Positions 35,896-44,186 of a DNA stretch of 64,000 bases are shown in pieces. Each line of letters opens with the position of its first letter. Positions within the stretch are counted from its first letter, which is position 1. The DNA is taken from the NCBI GenBank assembly GCA_035910535.1, contig JAMHXF010000051.1, positions 1-64,000 on the forward strand, in the 5' to 3' direction. The notes beneath the pieces are model-generated. The model was not told the DNA's origin. It saw only the letters and a program-made list of their open reading frames with translations, and ran no database searches. Both the position numbers and the translations under genes were made by a program. This DNA is from Archangium_A sp035910535. GTDB lineage: Bacteria > Myxococcota > Myxococcia > Myxococcales > Myxococcaceae.

Positions 35896-37271
35896 AGTCG
35901 TTGTTTCTGTCGTTGCTGCTGGCCGCCGAGATCGAGCGGCCGGCGACGTACACGGTGCAGGCGGGCGATACATGTCAGAGCATCACCGACCGCTATTTCG
36001 GCGTGGGCAAGAACGTCGACGAGCTGCACAAGTGGAACAACCTCGGCCCGCTGCCACACAAGCTCGCCGCGGGGCAGGTGCTGCGGTTGCGCGAGCCCGA
36101 CTCGAGCGCGCCCGACGCGACCTTGACCTTCATGAAGCCCGCCGTGCGCGCGAGAGCTCACGGGCCGTGGGAGCCCGCGAAGCTCGGCATGGGGCTCTTT
36201 CGGCTCAATGAAGTGAACACGCTCAAGCGCGCCGGCGCCGAGCTGACGCTGCGAGATCAGAGTCAGTTGTTGCTCGACGAGAACGCGCTGGTCGTCATCT
36301 ACGGCGAGCCCAGCGCCCAGCGGGTCTCGCGCGGGCCCGCAGTGGTCGAAGGGGAAGTGCGCATGGCGTTGACCGGCGCGCGCGGCGTCGAGCTCCCCGG
36401 CGGCGCCACGGTGACCACGTCGCGTGCCGACGGGGTGGTCGACGTCGACGGCGCGCGTACCGGTCGGGTGTCGATCTTCGACGGCGACGTGGTGGTCGAA
36501 TCGCAGAAGGTCGCGGTGAAGCTCTCGCGAGATCAAGGCACCGTGGTTCGCCCGGGCGCACCTCCGTTGCCGGCGCGACCGTTGCCGCAGCCTCCGCGGC
36601 CCGAGGGGTTTGCGCCGCTCGTGGTGACGGGCCGTGGCGGCGTCGCGCAGGTCGAGGTTCGCTGGCCCGAGGTGCCCAACGCGCGTCGCTACCGTGTGCA
36701 GCTCTCGAACGACGAGCGCTTCCTCGACCTCGCGGTGAGCGCCTCGACGACGAGCACGTCGCTGCTGTTGGAGCGCCTCGTGCCGGGCCACTACCTCATG
36801 CGCGTCATCGCCTTCGACATTGAGGGACTGCAGGGCCGCGCGTCGCCTGCGTTGCCGCTCGACGTGGTGACCGTGGGGAAGGGCGCTGACGCGTCGGGGC
36901 TGGTGCGGCTGCGCTCCGGCGAGAAGCCGACCTTCATGGGCCCCGCCGGGTTCTCTCTCGAGGCGGGCGCCGAGCGCCTCGTCGCTGGCCGCCACACGCT
37001 GCAGGTTCGTGGCGCGAAGGGTGAAGTCGTCGCCCCGGTGACGGTGTCGGTGCGGCCGTCGGCGCCGAAGGTGCGCGTCGACGGTAACGGGGTGCTCACG
37101 GTCGAGTTCAGCGAGCCGCTCGCGTCGTCAGAAGGGCTGACCGTGCGTGATGGTGCAGGTGCGGTGCCGCTCAAGCCGCGCGGCGCGTCGGCCTTCGAGG
37201 CGGCGCGCCCGCTCTCGGGCACCACCACCGTGCAGTGGGACGGCTTCGATCTGCTCCGCTTCGACCGCTGA
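35892..37271 (+). CDS. LysM and FecR-domain exported protein
   Basis: 459 residues. A weak signal segment (MKSLFLSLLLAAEIE) precedes a LysM domain (YTVQAGDTCQSITDRYFG to LAAGQVLRL, about 19-67), which binds peptidoglycan or chitin-like glycans. A FecR-like beta domain follows (LFRLNEVNTLKRAGAELTL, VVIYGEPSAQRVSRG, VVVESQKVAVKLSRDQGTVV), then fibronectin/Ig-like strands (VRWPEVPNARRYRVQLSNDE, LMRVIAFDIEGLQGR) to the end. This architecture is common in myxobacteria. Translationally coupled to the adenylate cyclase; it may monitor the wall for that sensor. Confidence 0.84.
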   Translation: MKSLFLSLLLAAEIERPATYTVQAGDTCQSITDRYFGVGKNVDELHKWNNLGPLPHKLAAGQVLRLREPDSSAPDATLTFMKPAVRARAHGPWEPAKLGMGLFRLNEVNTLKRAGAELTLRDQSQLLLDENALVVIYGEPSAQRVSRGPAVVEGEVRMALTGARGVELPGGATVTTSRADGVVDVDGARTGRVSIFDGDVVVESQKVAVKLSRDQGTVVRPGAPPLPARPLPQPPRPEGFAPLVVTGRGGVAQVEVRWPEVPNARRYRVQLSNDERFLDLAVSASTTSTSLLLERLVPGHYLMRVIAFDIEGLQGRASPALPLDVVTVGKGADASGLVRLRSGEKPTFMGPAGFSLEAGAERLVAGRHTLQVRGAKGEVVAPVTVSVRPSAPKVRVDGNGVLTVEFSEPLASSEGLTVRDGAGAVPLKPRGASAFEAARPLSGTTTVQWDGFDLLRFDR

Positions 37272-37276
37272 GCGGC

Positions 37277-37291
37277 TGGCACGAGAGCCGC
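37277..37291 (+). promoter_or_regulatory. Very weak sigma54 -24/-12 candidate
   Basis: TGGCACGAGAGCCGC keeps GG-N10-GC and a perfect TGGCACG, but the -12 half is poor (CC for TT) and only 15 bases separate it from GTG at 37305. Confidence 0.22.
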
Positions 37292-37304
37292 AACGCGATG
37301 GTCC

Positions 37305-37661
37305 GTGGCTCTCCAGGTGCTGGTTGTCGAAAGTGGCAAATCGCTCTCGCGCTCGATGACGCGCGCGTTTCGCAGCGCGCGCCCGGAGATCTTCACGCTG
37401 CGCGATGTCGCGAAAATCGGCGAGCTGCTGCTGACGCTGCGGGCCGACGTTGTGGTCGCTGACGAAGTGCAGGTGCTCGAAGTTGCTCGCGCCCTGCAGC
37501 CCGACGCGCGGCGCTTCCTCGTCGTCGACCGAGTGCCTGCGTTTGACGACCACGAGGCCGACGAGTTCGCCGTGCTGCAGCCATGCGTCGTGCTGACGCG
37601 CGCGTGGCTCGACGGGTTGATGTTCGACGACGTGCCGCTCGCGCTCTGTGCGCGCGGCTAA
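37305..37661 (+). CDS. Small receiver-like protein
   Basis: 118 residues from GTG at 37305. It begins VLVVESGKSLSRSMTRAFR and has a VVVADEVQVLEVAR strand, so the alpha/beta receiver fold is likely, but the acidic pair and phospho-Asp are not in normal positions (ES for DD). A pseudo-receiver or PilZ/receiver partner is likely. It lies after the cyclase/LysM operon, with 33 bases between. Confidence 0.62.
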   Translation: MALQVLVVESGKSLSRSMTRAFRSARPEIFTLRDVAKIGELLLTLRADVVVADEVQVLEVARALQPDARRFLVVDRVPAFDDHEADEFAVLQPCVVLTRAWLDGLMFDDVPLALCARG

Positions 37662-37702
37662 CGGCTCGTCGCGTTCTGCGACGCGTGCGGTGTTCTGCTG
37701 CG

Positions 37703-39649
37703 TTATTTTCCAGCAGCGAGGCGCTTCAGCTCGTCAGCGGCGCCGACGTGACCCAACGCGGCAGCGGCCTCGAAGCTCTTCTTCGCGAGGTCTTTCTTGC
37801 CGTCGTTCTCGTACAGCTCGCCCAGCGAGAAATGCGCCGCGGCGAACGCAGGGTCGACGGCGACGGCTGCCTTGAAGCTGTCTTCGGCGCGCGCCTTGTT
37901 GCCTTTGCCGTACAGACACACGCCCAGGTAGTGCAGCGCGAGCACCTGGCGCGGCTCCGAGGTCAGAATGTCGGTCATCGTGGCGATGCAGCGCTCGGCG
38001 TTCGTCGGGTCACCACGAAAGAGCAGGAACGCGTACTCGGCGCGCGCGTCGTAGAGCAGCGGGTTGGCCGAGGCGACCTTCTCGAGCGGCTCCAACGCTT
38101 CGTTGGGGCGGCCCATGCGCGACTTGAGAATGCCGAAGCGCGCGAGCGCCTGCACGTCGTTGGGGTCGGCCTTGAGCGCGTCTCGCAGTGAGGTCTCGGC
38201 GTCGTTGTAGCGGCCCATGCCGAGCCAGAGGTCGACCAGGCCCATGCGCGCGTCGCGGTTGTCGGGCTCTGCCTTGAGCACCTCGCGGTAGAGCGGCTCG
38301 GCCTGCTTGGCCACGCGCTTCTTCGCCCAGGCGTTCGCGAGGTCGAGCCGCGCTTCGGTGGTGGGCTCCAGCGCGAGGCGCTCGGTGAACTGGGCGATGG
38401 CGCCGTCGTAGTCAGCGTGCGCGAGCAGCGCCTCGCCCAACGCTTCACGCGCCGACGCGTCTTTGGGCATCTTCTGCACGGCGGTCTTCAGCGCGGTGAC
38501 CGCGTCGTCGACCTTGCCCATGGCGAGGTACGTGAGCGCGAGGCCCCGGTACGCATCGCTGTTGCGGCGCGTGTCGTTCAACTTGCGCAGCTGCAGAAAC
38601 CCGCCGGCCTTCTTTTCGTCTTCTTCAGCGGCGGCGATGGCCTTCTTGAAGGCCTCGAGCGCGCGGTCTTTCTTGCCCTGCTTGAGGTACAGCCCACCGA
38701 GCTTCACGTACGGCCCGTTGCTCGACGGCTCGAGCTTGAGCGCCTGCTCGAAGGCCTTGGTGGCCTGCGCCTCTTGCTTGAGCTGCATCAGGCTCATGCC
38801 GGTGTTGAACCAGGCTTCGGCGAAGGTCGGGTCGGCGGCGGTGGCCTTCTTGAACCACTCCAGCGCTTTCTTCGTCTCTCCACGGCCGTCGGCGGCCACG
38901 CCGAGGTTGTTGATGGCCTGCACGTGCTTCGGCGCGATGGCCAGCGTGCGCTCGAACTCGGTGACGGCCTGCGAGGTGTTGCCCTCGCGCATCAAGATGA
39001 CGCCCAGGTTGTAGTGGGCCTCGGCGTCGGCGAGCGTTTCCTTATTGACGGCGGCGAGCGTCTCTTTGGCTTCGCCGTAGAGCCCCTTTTCAGCGAGCGC
39101 CTTGCCGAGGTTCACCTTGGCGCGCGTCAGGTCGGGCTTGAGCGCCAGCGCCTTCTTGTAGGTGGCGATGGCCTGCTCGAGGTTGCGGCCGGCCTGCAGC
39201 GCTTCGCCCAGGTTGAAGAGCAGGTCTGCGTCTTCGGGCGCGAGCTCGCTGGCCTTCTTGAAGTTCGCGATCGCTCCGGGGAGATCGACGCTGGCGCGCG
39301 CGAGCAGCCCTCGTTCAGCGCGCAGCGACGAGTCTTCGGGCATGGCGAGGATCGCGTTGTCGAGCAGCGACTTCGCCTTGTCGATTTCACCGGCGGCCCG
39401 GTATGCGCGCGCGAGCAGCAGCTTGCCGTCGAGCGACTCGGGGTCGGCCTTCACCAACTGCTCGAGCGGCTTGATGGCCTTCTTCGCGTCGCCGAGCGAG
39501 AGGTGCGCGAGGCCGAGGCGGTAGAGCGCTTCGGTGTCGTCAGGAGCGCGTTCGACGGCCGCGTTCTCGACGTCGACGGTGCGCTTGAGTGCGTCGGCGT
39601 CGAGCTGCTGTTGGCCGAGCGAGAGGGCGAGGGTGAGTGCGAGCTTCAT
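37703..39649 (-). CDS. Exported TPR-repeat protein, Glt/Nfs-like cluster (GltE-type candidate)
   Basis: 648 residues with a short signal (MKLALTLALSLGQQQ) and about 16 TPR repeats covering almost the whole protein (YRLGLAHLSLGDAKKAIKPLE, LFNLGEALQAGRNLEQAIATYKK, AHYNLGVILMREGNTSQAV, AHFSLGELYENDGKKDLAKKS). TPR scaffolds of this type bind partner proteins. It is last in the eight-gene operon. No lipobox Cys is visible, which argues against exact identity with the GltE lipoprotein; the assignment rests on cluster context. Confidence 0.82.
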   Translation of the reverse strand: MKLALTLALSLGQQQLDADALKRTVDVENAAVERAPDDTEALYRLGLAHLSLGDAKKAIKPLEQLVKADPESLDGKLLLARAYRAAGEIDKAKSLLDNAILAMPEDSSLRAERGLLARASVDLPGAIANFKKASELAPEDADLLFNLGEALQAGRNLEQAIATYKKALALKPDLTRAKVNLGKALAEKGLYGEAKETLAAVNKETLADAEAHYNLGVILMREGNTSQAVTEFERTLAIAPKHVQAINNLGVAADGRGETKKALEWFKKATAADPTFAEAWFNTGMSLMQLKQEAQATKAFEQALKLEPSSNGPYVKLGGLYLKQGKKDRALEAFKKAIAAAEEDEKKAGGFLQLRKLNDTRRNSDAYRGLALTYLAMGKVDDAVTALKTAVQKMPKDASAREALGEALLAHADYDGAIAQFTERLALEPTTEARLDLANAWAKKRVAKQAEPLYREVLKAEPDNRDARMGLVDLWLGMGRYNDAETSLRDALKADPNDVQALARFGILKSRMGRPNEALEPLEKVASANPLLYDARAEYAFLLFRGDPTNAERCIATMTDILTSEPRQVLALHYLGVCLYGKGNKARAEDSFKAAVAVDPAFAAAHFSLGELYENDGKKDLAKKSFEAAAALGHVGAADELKRLAAGK

Positions 39650-39652
39650 CTC

Positions 39653-40279
39653 TCACTCCACGAAAGGGCTGGCGCGGGCATCGAAGGTCTTCTTGGCGAG
39701 GGCGGCGCGGGCCTGGTCCCAATCGACGCGCATCGCCTCGGCTTCTTTGTTCGACTCCTTCGTCTTTTCCTTGAGCTGCGCGTAGTCGGCTTCGCAGCGC
39801 TTGAGCTGGTCATCGAAGTCGGCCGGGTCGATGCGCTCGCTGCCCTGCAGCTTGGCCTTGCGGGCGGCGGTCAAGCGCGCCACTTCGTAGCGGGCCTCGG
39901 CGCAGGTGAAGGCCTGGGCCGCGAGATCTTCTTCGCGCACGTTCACGCGCTGCTTGGCGCGCAGCCACTCGACGCGCTTGTCGGCTTCGACCACGGCGAG
40001 CTCGGCGATCTCCTTGCTGGGCGCGTCGGCCGCGTCGCCGACCTCTGAGCGCGCGTCGGAGTAGCGATCTTTGCCGCGGCGAATCTGGTCGACGGTGCGG
40101 CTGACCTCAGCCTTCGCTTCGTCGAGGCGGTCGACGGCGAGCGCGAGGTCGTTCTCGGCCTCGAGCAGCTCAATCTTGGCTTCGTAGGGGAGCTGCTCGA
40201 GCACATCGAGCGGCACGCGGCGAATGCTGCAGCCGAAGCTGAGCGCCGTCAGGGCGGTGAAGCACAGCAGTCGAGTCAT
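39653..40279 (-). CDS. Coiled-coil lipoprotein in the Glt/Nfs-like cluster
   Basis: 208 residues; signal MTRLLCFTALTALSFGC with the lipid Cys at 17. The rest is almost all charged helix predicted to form a coiled coil (IELLEAENDLALAVDRLDEA, VEWLRAKQRVNVREEDLA, EADYAQLKEKTKESNKE). Such a rod could span part of the periplasm. ATG overlaps the upstream stop (ATGA). No family recognised, though similar small lipoproteins accompany Glt/Nfs TPR genes. Confidence 0.78.
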   Translation of the reverse strand: MTRLLCFTALTALSFGCSIRRVPLDVLEQLPYEAKIELLEAENDLALAVDRLDEAKAEVSRTVDQIRRGKDRYSDARSEVGDAADAPSKEIAELAVVEADKRVEWLRAKQRVNVREEDLAAQAFTCAEARYEVARLTAARKAKLQGSERIDPADFDDQLKRCEADYAQLKEKTKESNKEAEAMRVDWDQARAALAKKTFDARASPFVE

Positions 40280-40836
40280 GGTTGCACCCGGGCGGTGTAG
40301 GCCTTCGAGAAGACGGTGCGGCCGCTGGCGACCTCAATGCCGTTCTCGAAGGTGACGTGGAAGTTGCCGGTGACGTCGGTGTTCGCGACGAGCTCTTTGT
40401 CGAAGACGAGCTTGCCGGTGACGATTCGGGGGAAGACAGAGCGTGGATCGTTGGAGACGTTGCGCGAGGCCACGCCGCGCGCCCCGCCGTTGTCGTCGAG
40501 CGCCGTGAGGTCGAGCGCGCCGCCAGTCGGCACGTCCTGGCCGACGAAGCGGTAGGCGATGCGAAACGGGTACTCCTCCGACATGCCGGTCATCTGCATT
40601 TCGCCGCCGTCGCTCGGCTCCGAGCCCAACGGCTTGAGGCGAACGAAGAGCAGCGACACGTCGTCGGGCGCGAACAGAATGCGGGCCTCGTCGTACTCGA
40701 GGTTCATCACCTGCGTGAGGCTGCCCTCGAGCCGGAACTTCGCCGGAGGGTTCTTCGGGTCGTAGTCGCACGACGACGCTGCCAGCACGAAGCCGGCGAG
40801 CGCGATGACGTGCGCTCCACGACGCAGCGCCTTCAC
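40276..40836 (-). CDS. Small lipoprotein in the Glt/Nfs-like cluster
   Basis: 186 residues from GTG at 40836, which overlaps the upstream stop (GTGA). Signal VIALAGFVLAASSC with lipid Cys. The mature part is beta-rich (FRLEGSLTQVMNLEYDEARI, VSLLFVRLKPLGSEPSDGG, AYRFVGQDVPTGGALDLTAL). No family recognised. It lies between the large TPR gene and the coiled-coil lipoprotein, all with overlapping codons. Confidence 0.8.
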   Translation of the reverse strand: MKALRRGAHVIALAGFVLAASSCDYDPKNPPAKFRLEGSLTQVMNLEYDEARILFAPDDVSLLFVRLKPLGSEPSDGGEMQMTGMSEEYPFRIAYRFVGQDVPTGGALDLTALDDNGGARGVASRNVSNDPRSVFPRIVTGKLVFDKELVANTDVTGNFHVTFENGIEVASGRTVFSKAYTARVQP

Positions 40837-43800
40837 TTGCAAGACCTCCACTCGGTGTCGACGTCGGGGCCGTTGAGCGCCGCCACGTCTTTCACCACGC
40901 TGAGCTCTCGCTTGGCGCCCTCGAGGTCGAGGTAGCGACACATGAGCGCCGCGAGGTTGCCGCGGGCCTTGTCGAAGGTGGGGTCGGCCTCCAGCGCGCG
41001 GCCGTATTCACCACGCGCCGACGCTGAATCACCGTTGAGCAAGAACGCGTAGCCCAGCGCCGAGTGCGCAGACGCGCGCGCGTCGTCGAGCTCGATGGCG
41101 CGGTTGAGGTTGAGGATCGCGTTGTTCACCTGCGCTGCGCCCAGGTACGCGAGGCCGAGCGCTTCGAAGTCGGCGGCGTTCTGCGACGACTCGGCTTTCT
41201 TCTGCAGCTCTTCCACGTTGACCGCGCGTTCAGCCGGCGGGCCCTTGAGCGGCGAGCTCGCTTCGTCGACCTTCTTGCGACAGCCGATAGCGGCCGGCGT
41301 GAAGACGTCGAGCGACTCGGCGCGGCTCACGCACGTCGAGAACGCGTTGTCGGCGTTGGCCTTGAGCGGGTCGACCTGCGCTTTGACGGCCGCGCGGAAC
41401 TGCTCGACCTCGGCAGGCTTGAGGCCCGCAGGCGCCGGCGTGGCTTCGACCGCGTCGGCGATGTGTGCGAGCCCGTTGCCGATGCGCCAGAGCGACGCCA
41501 CGGCCCACTCGGCGCTGCCCATGGACGCGGCCTGCTGGAAGACGCCCTGCAACTGCTGCAGCGCGGCCACCTTCTCTTCGACCTTGTCGGAGGGAATGGC
41601 CTTGTACTGCCTGTAGAGAATGTCGCCGACGTACCAGAGGCCCTTGGCCGCATCGTCGCCCACGCCATTCTGCGAGTTGGTGACGGCGGTCATCATCGCC
41701 ACCAGCGGCTCAATCTTCTCGTTGGGGTTCGAGGCCGCGACCTCCGCGACGATGGCGGCGGCAGCGGGGTTCGTCTTGTCGACCTTGAGCGCCTGTTCAG
41801 CGGTCGCGCGGGCCTTCGCAGGCGACTTCATCTTCATCTGCGTCTGGGCGAGCAGCACCAGCACCTCGGCTTTGCGCGCGCCGGCCTGGTCGACCGTCGT
41901 CTCGAGCACCTTCACCGCGCCGGGGAAGTCGCCCATCGCCGTGCGCAAACGCGCCGACGCGAGCATCGAATCGAGCCCCGTCGAATCGCCCGCGAACTGG
42001 CGACCCATCTGCTCGAAGTAGGCGGCTGCGTCCTGGAAGCGGCCCGCTTCAGCCGCGTGGCGACCCAGCGTCAGCATCACGTCGGAGATGAACTGCGACT
42101 TGGGGTACTCCTTGACGAAGCGGTCGCCGATTTCGCGCTCCTTGCGAAGGTCGCGCTTTTCACGCGCCGCGCTGAACGCGCCGTAGAGCGCCTTCTCGCC
42201 GATCTCCTGGCCCTTGTTTTCGTCGGCCACCTTGAGCAGACCGGTGACGACATCGCCGGTCTCTTCAGACGACTTGAGCGCCAGCTCTCCGAGCGCGTCG
42301 CTCTTGCTCTGCGTGAGAATCTTCTGAACGTCGGCCTTGAAGGCGGCGGGCAGGTTCGAGGCGAGAAACGCCTTGCCGTATTCGTCGATGCTCTTGAAGT
42401 CGTTCAACTGGCGCAGCGAGTCGAAGGCCAGGTTGCCAGCGACGGGCGCGTCTTTGTGCTCGGCGTGGTTGAGCGCGAACTCTTTGAAGAGCTCGGCCGA
42501 CTTCTTGTACTCACCGTCTTCGTAGCTCGCGCGGGCGATGTTGAACTTCACCTCGAGCGCGTGCTCGCTCTTGGCGTAGCGGCCCAGGTACTGCGCGCCG
42601 AGCAGCTTGAGCGCCTGCCGTGCGTCCGCCACCTCGAAGGCGTTGAGCCGCTCGACGTCACCGGGCTTGAGCGACGAGTAGTGCGAGAGCAGCGCGCCGT
42701 AGAGCGCCTCTTCGTGCGTCTTCATCTCGCCGCCGATGGTCTTGGTGCCGGCGGTGCTGGCGACCGTCGCCGCGGCCGCGAGCTTCGGGTCTTTGGCCGC
42801 CGCGCTGTCCTTCGGCGGCTCCTTCGCCTCGGTCTTCGCGCCCGCCTTGTTGGAGTCGAGGTACTTCGCGAGCTCCTCGAACTGGCGCGCGGCTTCGGGG
42901 TAACGCTTGGCGGCGAACAGCGCGTCGGCGCGGTTCTGCATCATCACCGTGGCGAACTGCTTCGGGCGGAAGAGGCTCAGGTACTTCTCGTAGGCCGCCG
43001 CCGCGTCGCCGTAGAGCGCCTTGTCGTCTTTCTTCTGCGCGGCGGTGTGAATGGTCGTCGACAGGTCACGCGCCATCTCTTCGAGCTCGACGAGCACCTT
43101 CTTGCGCGACGGCTCGTCACGCGCGGGGTCGGTCTTGATCTGCACCGCGGCGCGCACGAGGTACGCGATGTCTTCGGCCTTGGGCAGCACCTTGCCCTTC
43201 GAGGCCTTGATCGAGTCGTAGAGCTTCTCGACGCGCTCCACCTCGAGCTCCGGGTCGGGCTGAATCTCGAGCAGCTTGCGCAGCGCGGGAATCGCCCACT
43301 CGTACTGCTGCTTGATGAAGTAGCGGTTGCCCAGCTTGTCGAGCGCCAACGAGAACGTGGCGCGCGAGTCAGAGAGCTTCTCGAAGTACTGAATGGCGCC
43401 CTTCGCGGGGCGGGCTTCGGTGTACGAGTAGACGAGGTCGAGCAGCGCCTCACGCTTCACCGACAGCGCCTTCTGCACGTCGACCCCGGGCAGCGGCGCC
43501 GAAGCAGCAGCCGCTTCGAAGAAGGTGACGGCTTCCGCGTGGTTCGCCTGGTTGATGCGAATCCACCCCATCTTGTAGCGGGCGAGGTCGTGCACCGGCG
43601 ACGGCGGCGCGTCGAGAATGGCGCGGTAGTGCTCTTCGGCCTGCTTGAGGTCGGCCTTGTCGAACCAGTAGTCGCCGAGAATCTGCTCGGCGTCGAGGCG
43701 CAGCGGCGAGCTCGGGTACTTCTTGATGAGGTCGCCCTGGGTCTTGAGCATGGAGTCGAAGTCGCCCAGCTCGCGGTGCTCGTGCGCCAGGTAGAACGTC

Positions 43801-44186
43801 ACCTTGTCGGCGTCTTTGAAGTCGGGGAACTCGCGCAGAATGCGGTTGTAGATCTGAATCGACTTCTGCTTGAGCAACTTGGTTTCCGGGGAAACCATTG
43901 CGCCTTTTTGATCAGGCGGTCGCGTCTCGGCCTGCAGGTAATACACGTAGCGGCTCTTCTCGACGTAGAGCTCGGCGAGGCGGAACTGCAGGTCGGGCAG
44001 GTACGGCGCGTTGCGCGACTTGGCGATCAGCTTGTCGGTCTCGCCGATTGAGCGGTCGACCTTGAAGATGTCGCGACGCAGCTTGTCGACCAGCTCAGTC
44101 TTCTCGCGTTGCCTGGTGACGAGCGGGTTCTCGAGCTTCGAGTTGGGTGCCTGTGACAGCGCCAATGACAACAGGAGGGCGATCAT
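40833..44186 (-). CDS. Large exported TPR protein, GltD/NfsD-like
   Basis: 1117 residues with signal MIALLLSLALSQA. TPR and TPR-like repeats run through most of the protein (LPDLQFRLAELYVEKSRYVYY, FYLAHEHRELGDFDSMLK, AEQILGDYWFDKADLKQAEE, YKMGWIRINQANHAEAVTFF), with a clear TPR pair at the C-terminus (ASAHSALGYAFLLNGDSASA). A Lys/Ala-rich linker occurs near the middle (AGAKTEAKEPPKDSAAAKD). Size and makeup match the large TPR component AgmU/GltD of the gliding machine and NfsD of the spore-coat machine, which lie in the periplasm. Overlaps both neighbours, so the operon is tightly coupled. Confidence 0.82.
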   Translation of the reverse strand: MIALLLSLALSQAPNSKLENPLVTRQREKTELVDKLRRDIFKVDRSIGETDKLIAKSRNAPYLPDLQFRLAELYVEKSRYVYYLQAETRPPDQKGAMVSPETKLLKQKSIQIYNRILREFPDFKDADKVTFYLAHEHRELGDFDSMLKTQGDLIKKYPSSPLRLDAEQILGDYWFDKADLKQAEEHYRAILDAPPSPVHDLARYKMGWIRINQANHAEAVTFFEAAAASAPLPGVDVQKALSVKREALLDLVYSYTEARPAKGAIQYFEKLSDSRATFSLALDKLGNRYFIKQQYEWAIPALRKLLEIQPDPELEVERVEKLYDSIKASKGKVLPKAEDIAYLVRAAVQIKTDPARDEPSRKKVLVELEEMARDLSTTIHTAAQKKDDKALYGDAAAAYEKYLSLFRPKQFATVMMQNRADALFAAKRYPEAARQFEELAKYLDSNKAGAKTEAKEPPKDSAAAKDPKLAAAATVASTAGTKTIGGEMKTHEEALYGALLSHYSSLKPGDVERLNAFEVADARQALKLLGAQYLGRYAKSEHALEVKFNIARASYEDGEYKKSAELFKEFALNHAEHKDAPVAGNLAFDSLRQLNDFKSIDEYGKAFLASNLPAAFKADVQKILTQSKSDALGELALKSSEETGDVVTGLLKVADENKGQEIGEKALYGAFSAAREKRDLRKEREIGDRFVKEYPKSQFISDVMLTLGRHAAEAGRFQDAAAYFEQMGRQFAGDSTGLDSMLASARLRTAMGDFPGAVKVLETTVDQAGARKAEVLVLLAQTQMKMKSPAKARATAEQALKVDKTNPAAAAIVAEVAASNPNEKIEPLVAMMTAVTNSQNGVGDDAAKGLWYVGDILYRQYKAIPSDKVEEKVAALQQLQGVFQQAASMGSAEWAVASLWRIGNGLAHIADAVEATPAPAGLKPAEVEQFRAAVKAQVDPLKANADNAFSTCVSRAESLDVFTPAAIGCRKKVDEASSPLKGPPAERAVNVEELQKKAESSQNAADFEALGLAYLGAAQVNNAILNLNRAIELDDARASAHSALGYAFLLNGDSASARGEYGRALEADPTFDKARGNLAALMCRYLDLEGAKRELSVVKDVAALNGPDVDTEWRSCK

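Noticed and set aside
37703..39649. Calling the TPR protein GltE outright
   Set aside because: GltE is a lipoprotein and this protein shows no lipobox Cys, so I left the symbol blank.
41064..44051. A 995-residue plus-strand frame opposite the large TPR gene
   Set aside because: Arg/Val/Leu-rich low-complexity shadow; the minus strand has clear TPR repeats, signal peptide and operon overlaps.
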